Assembly: GCA_037043015.1 (NCBI GenBank)
Contig: CM073321.1
Coordinates: forward strand, 5,600,001 to 5,664,000
Length of the DNA stretch: 64,000 nucleotides
Direction of reading: 5' to 3'
From: Bryum argenteum
Lineage: Eukaryota; Streptophyta; Bryopsida; Bryales; Bryaceae
The position numbers and the translations under genes were made by a program. The first letter of the stretch is position 1, and every line of letters starts with the position of its first letter. Below the pieces are notes generated by a model. It saw only the letters and a program-made list of their open reading frames with translations, was not told where the DNA came from and searched no databases. Of this stretch, positions 30,502-43,239 are shown in pieces.

Positions 30502-33159
30502 TGTTGTGAGCAAGAAGAAAGAGGAAGCAATATATAAGTGGTATTGAAAGATAAGATAGAACCTGTATGCGGTTCACATATATATACCCCAGTTAGGGCA
30601 GTAACTTTTAGATACTTTTACTTATATACTTTAACTTAACTTGAACAAACCGTAGAGTAAGATCTAAGTAAGAGGTTCTAGAAGGTTCCGAGGTCGCTCA
30701 TCACAACACTCCTCCTCGACTGAGGAACACCTCATTAAAAACTCTGCCGCACAAAAATCCAACGGGAAAAAATTGCGGTGAGAAAAGAGTGTGTTCTGCC
30801 TAGAAGTCTTGAAGTGACCTCATGCCAGCTGCATGCACGAGCTCACGATGTTTGTATGCCGGTAATGCCTTGGTCAACATATCGGCCAGGTTCTTCGAAG
30901 ACTCAATCTTGGTAACTTGAACTTGGTCTGATTCTACCAGATCCTGCATGAAGCCGAAGATTGTCGGGTTGATGTGCTTTACACGGTCCGCCTTGATGAA
31001 TCCGGTAGCAATCTGAGCAACTGCAGCAGCGTTGTCCTCGTGGATCACCGTGGCTTTTGAACTGATAGCGGTGCCACATTGTTCTGAAATTGCTTGCACC
31101 ATCATGCGGAGCCACTCTGCTTCTCGCGCAACTTCATGTAGTGAAATTAACTCCGCATGGTTTGTCAAAGTAGCCGTGATTGTCTGCTTCACAGACTTTC
31201 AAGAAATGGAAGCTCCATTTTTCAGAAAGATATATCCGGTTTGTGACTTACCACTGATTTCGTCCGTCTTGAATCCAGAATCTGCATAACCCACAATATC
31301 CAGTTTTGCATCGCGCTTGAAGAAGAGCCCGAGGTCTTCTGTTCCTCGAAGGTATCGCATCAAATGTTTGATTGCTGCCCAATGCCTATGTGTTGGCTTG
31401 CGACTGTGGCGAGCAAGTACGCTGACCGTGAAAGAAATGTCGGGCCTTGTGTGGGTGGCGAGGTACAGCAGTGCTCCAACCGCAGCGAGGTACCGTTGGC
31501 GATCAACTTCTTCCTCCTCCTCCTCGCAAGGTCGGTACGGGTCGTCACCTGTTGTGAAGTCCAAGACAAAACGTATTGTGGCTAAGGAGTTTCATCTCGA
31601 ACTGAGTAGTGAGAAGCTCCTCAACCTCGGTGCACAATGCGTCAGTACCCACCAAATTGAGGTCATCTACATAAACTGCGAGGATAACAAAGGCAGAATC
31701 TCGACGAAGCACAAAGATGCAAGGTAAGGCATCGCGGCATGTGAAGCCTTGATGAGTAAGGAACCTCCTGAGGTGATGGTATCAGGCGCGCCCCGCTTGC
31801 TTCAGGCCATATAAAGCTTTGCAGAGCTTAAGGCCGCAAAACTTGTCAGGTGAAGGTGTTGGAGTATCCTTCAAACATTCCGGGGGTGGCTTGATATAAA
31901 TCTTCTCGTCCAACTCGCCGTAGAGATATGCCGTGACTACGTCCACGAGGCGAGTGGACAATGTGAGTTGCACAGCAAGTGCGAGCAGGTACCGGAAGGA
32001 AGTGGAATCGATCACCGGTGAGTAAGTCTGGTCGAAGTCGATCCCGGGACGCTGGTTGAAACCTTGGGCGACGCAGCGTACCTTGTATCGAACAATTTCA
32101 CCCTTCTCGTTGCGCTTGCGAGTGAATATGAGCTTGTAGCCGATGGGCTTTGAAGGAAGATCAAGTACCACTTGACCAAACACTTGGCGCTTGCGCAATG
32201 AAGCATACTCGGCTTGCAATGCGGCTTGCCACTGCGGCCATTCGGGGCTGGCTTTGGCTTGTTCTAAGGTAACCGGCTCTGGATCTAGGTGGTGATAGAG
32301 GTGACAAAGGTTTCTACCTCAAGTGCAAGGGGTGGTTCGGAAGAAACAAAGGGTGCGGGTTCTATATGAAGAACTTCAGGATTCTGTGCTACCGGGGGTG
32401 CGGCAACTAGCTCTTTGGCTCTAGAATTCTTGGAGACTTTGGGTGCTTTGGGTACCGAAGGTGGCTTAGGAGCCTTCGGAGGTTTCGAGGCCTTAGGGTC
32501 TTTCTGCTTGGGTGCTTTGGGAGGATTTCCCGAACAGGAATCGGGTTTCCAAGAATTCGGGAAGTAGAGGCAAAACCATCAGGAATGCGGGTTGCTAACT
32601 TGTAAAGATGTAAGAGTTTCTCGACCTCAGCTTCAGCTACGGCAATTTGTGGATCAGGGTTCTTGGTGAAAGATTGGGTGGCTCTGAACCTTAAGGTTGG
32701 TGAAGGTGTGGATCTATAGAGCGCTGGGAAGACTGTCTCTATGAAGCGGCAATTTGCAAAACGAGCGCGGTGTAGAGCACCAGTTTGAGGTACTAGATAC
32801 CGGATAATGCTTTGGGAGTCAAAGCCCACGTAAATGCCTTCAAGGCGATGGGCAGCAATAGTGCGAAGTTGAGGTTCCGGGGCTGGAACCCAAACTTGAC
32901 AACCGAACACTCGAAGATAACTACCGGAAACTATCTCTAAGGGAGTCTGGGCATTAAACAGTGTGGGGGGAAGTCTAAGAAGAGCTGCGGCGTGAAGAAC
33001 TGCATGCCCCCACATAGAAGTAGGCATATTGGCATGAATAAGGAGGGGGCGGGTGATAAGCTGAATCTTCTTGATAAAAGCTTCAGCTAGACCGTTTTGG
33101 GAATGCTCGTATAGGACAGCATACGTGAGCTCTATTCCTGTGGCTGTGCAGTAGTTCTC

Positions 33160-33393
33160 TGTCATGGGCCAAGGCCTCGTTGATAAGCTTGGATGTTCAC
33201 TCGCTATTAATTTTATAAATAGAATTTTGGCAGTAGAGCTAAAGTATAGCCTCGGCAGTAGAGCTAAAGTATAGCCTCGGCAGTTGAGCCAAGAGGTTAG
33301 TATATAAGGGACTCTTATTCATTGTAAACCTAAGTCTTGGATCAATATATTTCTTTTGTAGTTTTTGCTTGTTTTGACAGCTAGACTCTTACA
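33160..33393 (+). repeat. 5' LTR of the gypsy element
   Basis: This copy contains a 25-bp direct duplication (GGCAGTAGAGCTAAAGTATA...), a TATATAAGG box near 33301, and an AATAAATT-like AT-rich stretch. The identical copy is at 38451-38684. The 5-bp duplication TTCTC is at 33155-33159 and 38685-38689. Confidence 0.9.
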
Positions 33394-36300
33394 TAATCCA
33401 AGACTTCTCTTGCTTTTCTGAAGGGCTTCATCCTCCCTTGTTTTTTCAAACGACAAAAGTAGGACATTGATTAGATTGAGGAACTTATCCACCCTCGTGG
33501 TAGTGATTGAAGATAGCCACAGAACCGGGACGCATTTGAAGGCTTTGCGAAGCCTGAAGAGTTGATTGAGAGGTGTTGCTTTTTGAGATGGAGAACGCCC
33601 AGATGATCGATGATGAAATCTTGCAGCAGCAGCAGCAGGCGCAAGGAGAAATTACGGCGGAAGACTATCAATAGGAGATCGTGAGGTTGCGCACACAACT
33701 TCAAGCTTCTCAGCAAGCTGAGAAGTTGGCTATCGAGCAGTTGGTTGCACAACAGTCGCAGGTGGCTCCAGCGGCTGGACAATTCACGAGTTTAGGAGGT
33801 CCGTCTTCATCGCAGATGCAGTCGATGCAGCAACAATATGGAGGAACTGCCGTCGCATTGCGCAAGCGATTGCCAGATATTTCAAAGTTTGACGGGAGTC
33901 GCAAGGGCTACCCGATATGGAAGGTCGAAGCAGATAACAAGCTTCGAATTGATGGAGTCATCTTTGGTACACCTCAAGATCAAGCCGCATACTTGTTTTC
34001 GAGGATGGACGCGAAGCGCGCAGATGATGGTAGTATCTTTCTACCAAAATCAACGTGGTTGCAATGCGGCGACTTTTATTCAACATCTTGACAAATGTTT
34101 ACATCGACCCGAATGCGTGAAATACAGGCATTGAATCGGCTTCAAGCAATGAAGCAGGGTAGGGAGTCATTCGCAACATTCTTGCCCAAGTTTGAGAAGG
34201 AGCTTGGTGAGAGTCAACTTACCATGGTTCCGGATATGGTGAAGATAGGATATCTTCGCGGTGCTCTCAACTCAGAGATGCAACGCGCGATGATTGGACC
34301 TGTGACGTACATCGATTATGGTATGTTTGTCCAAGCTTTGTTGGCGGTCGGCTCTCAACTTGATTGCTTGCAATATCGGAAGGTCGTCGCTCGCTCGATC
34401 GCGACATCAAATCGCGTATGGCCAGATGGAGATGAGATGGATTGGATGCCTACAGTCCAAATAAGCAAGCTTCGGAGACGTCTGACTTTGGAGGAACAAC
34501 AACGGTGTCGCCAAGAGGGACGCTGTTTTTTATGTTTGAAGCGAGGCCACCGTGCAAATGACTGTTCATCCAAGCAAGGTGAAGGCAATGAGAAGAAGAA
34601 GAAAGAGAGCGCGGACAAAACTTCGATAGTGCGCGCAGTGAGAAAGAAGAGCAATGTCAAGATAGAGGAGGTCAAAGAGATGGAGAGTTGTGACTCTGAT
34701 GTAGAGTCGGAAAACGAGCAGCTTCCGGCATAAGACTCAGTCGGAGGCGTGGAGGCAGGTTGCCAAAGTTGAAGAATCTAGGAAACAGCTTAGACACGGG
34801 TGGTATGTATGTTGATGTTTTAATAAACTCAACTATATCTACTCGTGCTTTGTGTGATTCTGGATGCCAATGCTTTGCAACTGTGTCTGAGCAATTTGTT
34901 CGACGGAGAGGGTTGGATGCGTCATCTATTCAACCTAGATCTTTGGAGCAAGTTACGACAATGAAGAAGCGGCCTATGATTTGCCAAATTGCAAATTTTA
35001 TGGCCGATATTGATGGTATGGAGGAGAAGATTGTTGCCTATGTTATTCCAGGACAGATAGATGATATAATCTTGGGAAAAGGTTGGATGGAGCGACATGA
35101 TGCAAGTGTTCGACCTGCTAAAGAAGAGGTTTGCATTCGAAAACCTTTCAAGATGATTGTGAAGATCCGACCGATTACGTTGGAGCCAATGCAAGAGATA
35201 CGTGCATCAGTAATTCAAACTTTGCAGAGAAGCGGTGAACCAGTAGAGGTTTTAGTGCCGGGCTTGGTTGACATCCGAAGGCACTACAACGAAAGGTGTA
35301 TAGGGACCCGACACAACATGCTCCCCGACCGCTCTCATGCCGCTTATTGACGCTTTTAATCGACAAGATGCAAAGTCGTTGCCCCCGCATAGGAAAGGGT
35401 TGAATCTTATTGAAGGAAGACTAATGATGACATCCCCGCCATGCCCAGACGATGTCCAAGGATCAATTATTAGTTTTGCGCAAGACCCTTACGGAGTTGT
35501 TGGATAATGGATTTATTCGCGTAAGTAATTCACTGCAGCAGCTCGGTCATATTTGTGAAGAAACCTGGCGGAGGATTGCGATTACGTGTTGACTATCGGC
35601 GATTGAACGAGATGAGTCGAAGGACAAACTATCCGATTCCGCGCATTGATGAGACGTTAAGATCCATTGCTTGCAGACCAAATATATCTCCAAGGTTGAT
35701 GTAATTTCGCGTTTCGCCGGATACGTGTGAAAGAAGGTGACGAGTGGAAGACGGCGTTCAAAACACGCTTTGGCTTATATGAGTGGTTGGTCACACCGTT
35801 TGGGTGACGGCGCACTGCAACTTTCAATATATATCAATTGGATACTTCGCGACGAATTGGATATATGCTGCTCCGCATATATTGATGACGTGGTGATCTA
35901 TAGTGATACTCAAAAAGAACATCGTGATGCAGTTCTCAGGATCATCCATAAGCTTGCTAACGCAGGGCTTCAACTTGATTTTGATAAGAGCGAGTTTGAA
36001 GCAGACACTATTAAGTATCTTGGATATTTGGTGGAGACCGGTTGGGGTTTGCAGGCTGATCCAGCAAAACTTGAGGCAATTCGTCAATGGGAGCCGCCAA
36101 CAAAAGTGAAAGGAGTTCGTGGATTTTTAGTTTTCTGCAATTATTATCGACAATTCATAGATGGATATTCTAACATTGCAGAACCTCTTACTCGACTAAC
36201 GCGGAAAGATCAACCTTTTCATTGGACATCGAAATGTCAACATGCATTTGATCGATTGAAGGAGGCATTAATTCATGCGCCGATGCTCGTTAAATGGACT

Positions 36301-38450
36301 CCAGGTTTGGAAACAACCATTGAATGTGATTCCTCTGGTTATGCTGTTGGTGGCACCTTAATGCAAAAGGTGGACGGACTTTGGCATGCGGTTGCTTATT
36401 TCTCGAAGAAACACAGTCCAGCGGAGTCCAATTATCCGATTCATGACAAGGAAATGCTAGCAGTTGTACATTGCATCCGCGAGTGGCGTACATTACTTGT
36501 TGGCCAACATTTTGAAGTGAGTTCAGATCATCGCAATTTGGCTTATTTTCAGAAGAAGCAACATTTGAGCGAGAGGCAAATGCGTTGGGCCTACGAGTTG
36601 AATGATTTTGACTTTGAGATCGTGCACAAGCCTGGCAAGGATCAAGTTCAATCGGATGCACTTTCTCGTCGGGAGCAGGATCTTCCCAACACGCAGATGA
36701 TGATCGAATCATGAATCGATATCATCGACTTTTGGACGGAGATGATGGCGCTTTGAAGGTTGTCGCTAAATCCGCATGGATCACGAGATGGTGATGCGAT
36801 TCGAGAGAAAGAGGCTCCCTTTCTGAGTCGATAATGACCCCGCGTCCCATATGTCCATTTATTGACGCAGAGATGATTGCATTATGGGATGTTGCCCTGC
36901 AAACAAATCATCGTTATTGGAAGATGCGAAAGGCGGTTATGGATGGTGAGCGCCGACTACCTAAAGAATGGGGCTTACCTATCACGATTAGTGAGTGTTA
37001 CAGAGATTCGGTCATCGATTGCGTTGGCGTGGGCGAATATGGATTCCGCGCATGCGAACCTCTTCGGACGCGTTTGATCCAATCTACTCATGATTCACCA
37101 CTAGCGGGACATCCAGTCGTGAGGGTGCGCGTGACTTGATTGCACGTGAATATACGTGGCACAGGTTGACACAAGATGTTCGGAGATTTATGCGAATCGC
37201 AACGCGTGTGTGGAAAATCGAAGATTTGGCGGGAGAAGCGAGGGTTGCTAAAACCTTTGCCAATACCGCACGGATTTGGACCGAGCTCTCCATTGATTTT
37301 ATTACGGATTGGCACCAAGCGGCCGATCGTACAAATATCATGGTTGTGACAGACCGTTTGTCCAAATCTATCATTGCTGTGCCTATGAAGACAATTCGTG
37401 CACTTGATGTGGCTCACAAACTTTTAGAGCAAGTTTTTCAGCATCACGGATTGCCTGCAGCAATTGTGTCGGATCGTGGTAGTCAATTTGTTAGTCCGCT
37501 TTGGGCGTAAGTATGCAGATTGATGAAGATTACGCGTCGGTTGTCGACAGCTTTCCATCCGGAGACAGATGGTGCAACAGAGAGGGCGAATCAAGAGCTT
37601 GAAACATATCTTCGTATTTTCACGACATTTGAGCAAGAAGATTGGGCTTTTCGATTTGCCGATCGCGATGATGGCGTTGAATAATCGTGTGTCGCGATCT
37701 ATAGGTATGTTCGCATTTTTATGACTCACGGTTATCATCATTCGGTCATGAATATTACTATACCCGAGGAGGCGGGTTCTTCGTTGTCACCGGCGGAAAA
37801 AGGACGCAAGCTTGTTGAGATCGGCGTAATTCAAGTGAATCGGCAACAACGGCAATGGCCATTGCGCAAGAGACTCAAGAACGTCCCGATCAAATACACG
37901 ACGCTTTCGGTGGCGAGGATTTTCGTCCGGGTGATCGTGTGTGGTTGAAGTTGAAGGACATCAACACGTCCCGGCCAATCAAGAAGCTTGATTGGATTGC
38001 TCTTCCTTATCGTGTATTGGAGTGCGTAGGTACACATGCGGTTCGTTTGAATACACCGTCGGTATTCATCCTGTTTTTTTCATGTGAGTTTAGTGAAGAA
38101 GGCGGTGAGGATCCGTTGCCTTCCCAACTACCTCATGATAATGAGCCCGGTGTTGTTTTGAGCAATCCCGCTTTCGAGGCATCCACTAGCGAGGACGAGT
38201 ATCTTTGTTGAAACAGATGTTGCAACATCGGCGTCGTGGCGCGGTTGGCAACTACTTGTAAAGTGGGCGGGATGGCCGGAGCCTACTTGGGAACCTGTTT
38301 GCCAATTACAAAATGTCATGGCCTTAGACGATTACGAGCGCTTGTTGCGCGCGTCTGGTACTGATATTCCTTGGGCACATTCTCTTGTATGACACTTGTT
38401 AATTCATCAGCACAGGAGGAGGAGGACGAGGAGGACGAGGAGGAGGCATT

Positions 38451-38684
38451 TGTCATGGGCCAAGGCCTCGTTGATAAGCTTGGATGTTCACTCGCTATTA
38501 ATTTTATAAATAGAATTTTGGCAGTAGAGCTAAAGTATAGCCTCGGCAGTAGAGCTAAAGTATAGCCTCGGCAGTTGAGCCAAGAGGTTAGTATATAAGG
38601 GACTCTTATTCATTGTAAACCTAAGTCTTGGATCAATATATTTCTTTTGTAGTTTTTGCTTGTTTTGACAGCTAGACTCTTACA
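38451..38684 (+). repeat. 3' LTR of the gypsy element
   Basis: It is the same sequence as 33160-33393. It is followed by TTCTC (38685-38689), the right target duplication, and then by the copia integrase sequence. Confidence 0.9.
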
Positions 38685-40450
38685 TTCTCAAAAGTTTGGG
38701 ATGTAAACTCCTTTGCATTATCCATTCGTAAACTTTGGATTTTTTTATGGGGGAGTGGGTTCTAAAACGAAGAAGCATGGCTAAGATTTTGGGAAAGGCC
38801 ATGTTCCTAGTGGTGAGTAAGGAAACTTCAGCGTGTGCCCCCGAGGCGTCAACAAGTACCAAGAAGTAAGAAAACGGACCTGAATGCGGCTCAATAGGCC
38901 CGCAAATGTCGCCATGCAGGCGCTGGAGTGGTTGAGGGAGTTCTGTAGGCAACTGCGGCCGCGAAGCGGCCTTCTGAAACTTGCCTTGAATACAAGCAAG
39001 GCACTCCGCCACTTTGTCCGTATCAGCTTGACTCAAGTTGTGTCCGGTGAGTATCGGGACCAACCGACGAAACAAAGTCGAGCCACGATGTCCAAGTCGC
39101 TTATGCCACAGCTGGGCCTTCGGAAGCACCGCCAAATTACAATCCCTTTGGCGCGTCCGCCATGATGGGTAATGCGTAAAGGCCAGTTGGTTCCGGTATC
39201 ACTCTAGTTAGAACTCGCTTATCTTTGCGCAGTTCAATGGCATCATCATAATCATCACCTTCCCCGTCCACAGTGGAAGCGTGAATGCCATTTGCACGTA
39301 GATCCCGGTAGCTAATCAGGCTCCGGGGTGCATCAGGAGCATACATAGCTCTCTCAAGACTGAGGGGGAATTCCTCGGGCAGAACCGGTCTTGCCCGGCC
39401 CTCTCGAAACCGCAAGTTTCGGCTTCCGGTAATCGTGACAAGGTCACAATTCAACCAGGTATCTCGCATGACCGAAGACTCAAAGAAAATGGAGTCACGT
39501 AGGATAGTATGTGTCGAGGCGGAGTCAAGTAAGGCAGTAACTGTATAAGACTCCTCCCGAGAACGGACGACCATATGGTTTTCGATATCGAAGCTAGTGA
39601 AGGAAGGAGCATCAAAAGTGTGAGTTTCCCGTTTAGCCTCCTTCATTCGCTGAAACTGTCTAAACATTGTGCGAACATACGGTGACGCTCTACACGACCT
39701 AGCGTAATAACTAGGATCACCACATTCATAACAAGCTCCTGTGACGGGTCCGGACCCCTCAGACTCTCTAGAGGAACTATGGCGACGAGAGTTAGAAGGC
39801 CTGTCATAAGGGCGGTGTTTGTTGAAATACCTGTGGTCGTTATCATAATCACGATCACGAGAATCGGAGTATCTGCCCGAACGGCCACTGTGGTGAGAGT
39901 ATCCACCTCGCCCAGAGTTATCACCGCGCTCCCTGCCACGGCCACCGCCCCGGACGCTCGTGGGGTTCCGCTTTGCAGCCTCTGTAATGTTAACCTCCGG
40001 GGTTATTGCTGGGGCTGGAGGTTTCGGCGTCGAGGTAGGTACCGAACCAGATTTGGGTGGAACGGACGGTGAAGACTCCGTGACATGGACTTCACGAGCT
40101 GGCCGTGATTTTGCGTTCTTCAATAAAATCTGTTGTTGCCTTTCCGCTACAAATAAGTAAGACATTCGTTCCGCGTGGCGTGGAAAATGCATATTTCGAT
40201 ATTGCTGAGAAAGAATGGCAGTAGCAGGAGGAAAGGTGGATAAAGTCTTATCAATGAGTTCGGCGTCCGTGACAATTCCGTCGCAGAGTCGGAGTTGAGA
40301 GGTAATTCGGTGAAGCTCCGTGTATATACCCCAGTTAGGGCAGTAACTTTTAGATACTTTTACTTATATACTTTAACTTAACTTGAACAAACTGTAGAGT
40401 AAGATCTAAGTAAGAGGTTCTAGAAGGTTCCGAGATCGCTCATCACAACA

Positions 40451-40455
40451 GTTAA
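40451..40455. repeat. Target-site duplication of the copia element (right)
   Basis: GTTAA is identical to 30497-30501. Sequence after it (AT-rich) matches the composition of sequence before 30497, so these were adjacent before the insertion. Confidence 0.85.
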
Positions 40456-40505
40456 TATATGATTTTAAAACTAGAGGTTTTAAAACCACACAACACTCTC
40501 AAAAA

Positions 40506-40850
40506 TTGTTCGGTTGTTTGTATGTTATTCCATGCAAAAAAACTTTAGAGTGCAAGTATTTACATAAAATATTTATGGAACGAACATCTAAAGTGGAATT
40601 GCTTATTCTTGCGAAACAACAATATTATGTTCATTTTTGCCACAAAATTTGTGGTACTTGCCTTGAAAAAACATCACGTTGTCGTATATGTGAAAATTTA
40701 TTGAACCTTGATTTCCTAAAGCACATAAAATATATCTTTCATACATTTATCACAAAAGATATTGAAATAACTACTTTACAGGATATTCATGATACTTTCC
40801 ATCAGTTACAAATCTTTTTACAAAAAAAAAGTGAAGAAAACAAAAAATAA
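40506..40850 (+). CDS. AT-rich small ORF with RING-like cysteines
   Basis: This 114-residue frame, about 30% G+C, contains FCHKICGTCLEKTSRCRICENLLNLD: H..C..C followed by C..C, the last two zinc-ligand pairs of a RING finger. The first pair is present only as CKYLHKIF-type residues or is lost. Lys, Ile and Phe are abundant and codon use is far more AT-rich than in the transposon genes around it. It abuts a second ORF at 40851 with no gap. No family is assigned. It may be a decayed host gene or DNA from an AT-rich source. Confidence 0.35.
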   Translation: MFGCLYVIPCKKTLECKYLHKIFMERTSKVELLILAKQQYYVHFCHKICGTCLEKTSRCRICENLLNLDFLKHIKYIFHTFITKDIEITTLQDIHDTFHQLQIFLQKKSEENKK

Positions 40851-41387
40851 ATGCCTCTTTCAAACAAGATACTTCAATGTGCATTGATACAAAAAGGACA
40901 TTTTGAATTATCTTTTCTCAAAAAATTTGATATAAAAACTAACATGAGAATTATTATTAGCTACACAAGAATTCAAGCAGATAAAAATAAAAAAGAAACA
41001 CCATATTGGGAGAATATCAAATTTGAAAATGCGCGGCAAGAAGTTTATGAAGACAATCATCTTATACCAACAACATCTAGTGTTTCATTATTATTACATG
41101 ATAATAAAATAATAAATGATAAAATATTAAATCCAAGTAATTTATCACTCAATCATGTTTTATTTATTTATATACCTGGTATATGGAATATTGATCTGGT
41201 TGCATATCAAAGCACATTAGCTGAAGCAAACATATACTATGAAACTGCTTTGTACAAGGGGAGGTCCAGTCAAACAGACCCAAAAAGAGGTTATTATAAG
41301 TCTGTGGGTCATGGGTATATAGCCCATGGAGGAGTAGACTCAGGAGGAGATGTAATACCATATGATCGAAAAACATGCGACCTTTAA
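40851..41387 (+). CDS. AT-rich ORF of unknown function
   Basis: The ATG at 40851 immediately follows the stop of the upstream ORF, so spacing is zero. The 178 residues include KGHFELSFLKKFDIKTNMRIIISYTRI and NLSLNHVLFIYIPGIWNID, a mixed alpha/beta pattern, and end YDRKTCDL. Composition matches the upstream ORF and differs from flanking elements. The last 60 residues (GRSSQTDPKRGYYKSVGHG...) differ in style and may be read-through. No recognised motif. Confidence 0.3.
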   Translation: MPLSNKILQCALIQKGHFELSFLKKFDIKTNMRIIISYTRIQADKNKKETPYWENIKFENARQEVYEDNHLIPTTSSVSLLLHDNKIINDKILNPSNLSLNHVLFIYIPGIWNIDLVAYQSTLAEANIYYETALYKGRSSQTDPKRGYYKSVGHGYIAHGGVDSGGDVIPYDRKTCDL

Positions 41388-41411
41388 AAAACTTCAAGTT
41401 TCTTCAAACAG

Positions 41412-41531
41412 AAACGTTCTTGTATACTGTTATCTACGCAACAAACGTTCTTGTATATTGTTATCTACGCAACAAACGTTCTTGTATATTGTTATTTACG
41501 CAGAGTTTGTTGCGTAGATAACAATATACAA
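41412..41531. repeat. 31-bp tandem repeat (x3) ending in an inverted copy
   Basis: The unit AAACGTTCTTGTATATTGTT plus ATCTACGCAAC starts at 41412, 41443 and 41474. A 27-bp inverted copy follows at 41505-41531. The third and inverted copies can form a long hairpin. 41532-42160 is AT-rich with nothing recognised. Confidence 0.9.
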
Positions 41532-42169
41532 TTTATTGGATAGCAAAGAAATTAGAAGCAAGCATTCATATAAGACAATATCTTTATAAAGAATTTAATA
41601 CCCGAAAACTAAAAAAATATTAGTAAATACTAAGCAAAAGAATTTAAGAATAAATTTGGTACTTAATAACATTATAAGTTACGCATAAAATAGATAAAAG
41701 TATATATATGATATATATATAACATTTGTCAATATTTGTCAAAGGTTTTTTTTTTTAAAAAATAAATTAATATGAGAGTAGGAACTAGGTTAAGAAACTA
41801 GAATGTGGATGAGACTAAAGAGATATTTTATAAGGAGAACTTACTATGAACTTTAAAGAGCACATAAACAACTATCTTTTATTAGTCTGAATTTAAGTTA
41901 TTATTTATTATAAAATAGAAATAATAGAGCGAATATAATTGTCTTATAAGGACTCTTAGAGAATTCAATGTAAAATGGTGAATGAGTGATAACAATATTA
42001 GAAAATTTTACATTCGTTAACACCAAACAAAAACATTTACTTATAATTACCTTCATTAAATTATCTTTTAGAACTTTATCGACTATTTAAGCGGAAAGCT
42101 TATAGCCTTTACTTTGAAAATCTTTACATTAAGTTGACTAACCTCTAAAACCTTAAGCATTGATCGTAT

Positions 42170-42316
42170 ACCCTAAATTCTTAACCAGAAAATCCTACAC
42201 CCTAAACCCTAAAATTCTTACCTCTAAAACCAAAACCCCAAATTCTAAATTCTAAATCCTAAATCCTAAACCCTAAACCCTAAACCCTAAACCCTAAACC
42301 CTAAACCCTAAACCCT
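42170..42316 (+). repeat. Interstitial telomeric repeat (CCCTAAA)n
   Basis: About seven perfect CCCTAAA units lie at 42265-42316, preceded by about 95 bp of decaying units (TCTAAAT, CCTAAAT, CACCCTAAA). This is the Arabidopsis-type plant telomere unit. Decay rises away from 42316, where the array ends abruptly at CCCTGAGG. Confidence 0.95.
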
Positions 42317-43239
42317 GAGGTTTTATTTTGTAAGCATTTAATTATGAATTTGTTCACAAAGCGGATTTTCATGGAGGATGCTATTTGGGACGTATATTCG
42401 TTACCCAAGATCCTACTAATAAGTTTGTTACGAAAGTTCTGGGTCCTCATTTATTAGCCGGATCTTATCTTGAATATGTCTTATACGAAGATCGGTTTGA
42501 ACAATGACCGTTTGAATTTTATTTTTGGCGGCAAACTATTCCCGCTCTTTCCTTGCGCAGAAAATTCATCCATTGAATGCTGGTATTCTTCGCGCGAGGA
42601 ACTGCCTTGGCTTTTAGCATTCTTTTTCCTCACTGCTCTTTGCGTTGTGTAAACCCCGGTCAAGTTCTTGCGCTGCTCTTCCTTCGGCTTGAGGCGCTGC
42701 TCTTCCGCGCTTTCTCTCCTCCTCTCTTCTTCTCTTCTGTTCTATCAATTCCTGGGCGCTACTTCACGGTGTTGGCTCTGAACTTCTGCCGCAAGTTAGC
42801 TAACATTCCACGACACTTCCTTTTGCGATTGTATAGAATGTATAATCCGCCTCTTGTTGTCGAGCTGATCGTCTTTGCTTTTGTTTATTGTTCGTTGTCT
42901 CTATTTGTGTTTATTGTTCTTCAATTTTTTCGTAGTATATCGGTTGAGTTTATTGTTGCTGTATCTGTGTTATCGTTTGTTACCAAACCTGTGTTGGCAA
43001 CGACTGCAACGCACATTGCGTCCTTTACGCCGAAAAATTCGGAAATGCCTTGGGATTTGTGCCATCATCGCATCGATGATAACCCTGAGGGTTGCCTCGA
43101 AGGGCGGAAAGTCTTCGCGGGGGCGTGCAGTCCTCGAGGGGCGTGCAGTCTTTTTTTGCCTGGTTATCGTACAGCCGACAATAACCATCATGATTACTAG
43201 TAGGTTCATTTCACATTTAAATGATTAGTATGCCAGGTT

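Larger units (their letters stand above)
33160..38684 (+). mobile_element. Chromodomain Ty3/gypsy retrotransposon, nested in copia
   Basis: LTRs of 234 bp at 33160-33393 and 38451-38684 begin TGTCATGG and end CTTACA. They appear identical by eye, so the insertion is very young. TTCTC flanks both ends. Parts in order are gag with a CCHC knuckle (about 33590-34735), protease (about 34760-35100), reverse transcriptase with a YIDDVVIYS block and RNase H (about 35400-36710), integrase (about 36840-37700), and a C-terminal chromodomain (KWAGWPEPTWEP, about 38215-38395). Presence of the chromodomain makes it a chromovirus; family knowledge says this domain steers integration to heterochromatin. A polypurine-rich tract (38415-38445) precedes the 3' LTR. 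Ends are complete, but the coding region looks broken in roughly half a dozen places. It is a fossil. Confidence 0.93.
30502..40450 (-). mobile_element. Ty1/copia retrotransposon fossil, host of a nested gypsy insertion
   Basis: LTR sequence lies at 30502-30708 and 40320-40450, with TGTTGTGA/TCACAACA ends and GTTAA flanks. Over the shared stretch of about 130 bp the LTRs differ at about two positions, so the insertion is young. Read on the minus strand, the parts are in copia order. A gag-like region with a zinc-knuckle-like CYECGD motif and a protease-like block lies at about 40190-39140. GAG-pre-integrase and the start of integrase lie at about 39135-38690, the rest of integrase at 33159-32400, reverse transcriptase at about 32220-31200, and RNase H at about 31190-30800. 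The gypsy element 33160-38684 splits the integrase region. The element looks broken, with several breaks besides the insertion. It is a fossil. Confidence 0.92.

Noticed and set aside
42577-43200. 207-codon hydrophobic ORF on the plus strand
   Set aside because: Phe/Leu/Val-rich by base composition, no domain, and its 3' end runs into the palindrome array; an overlapping shifted frame is equally open. Probably chance.
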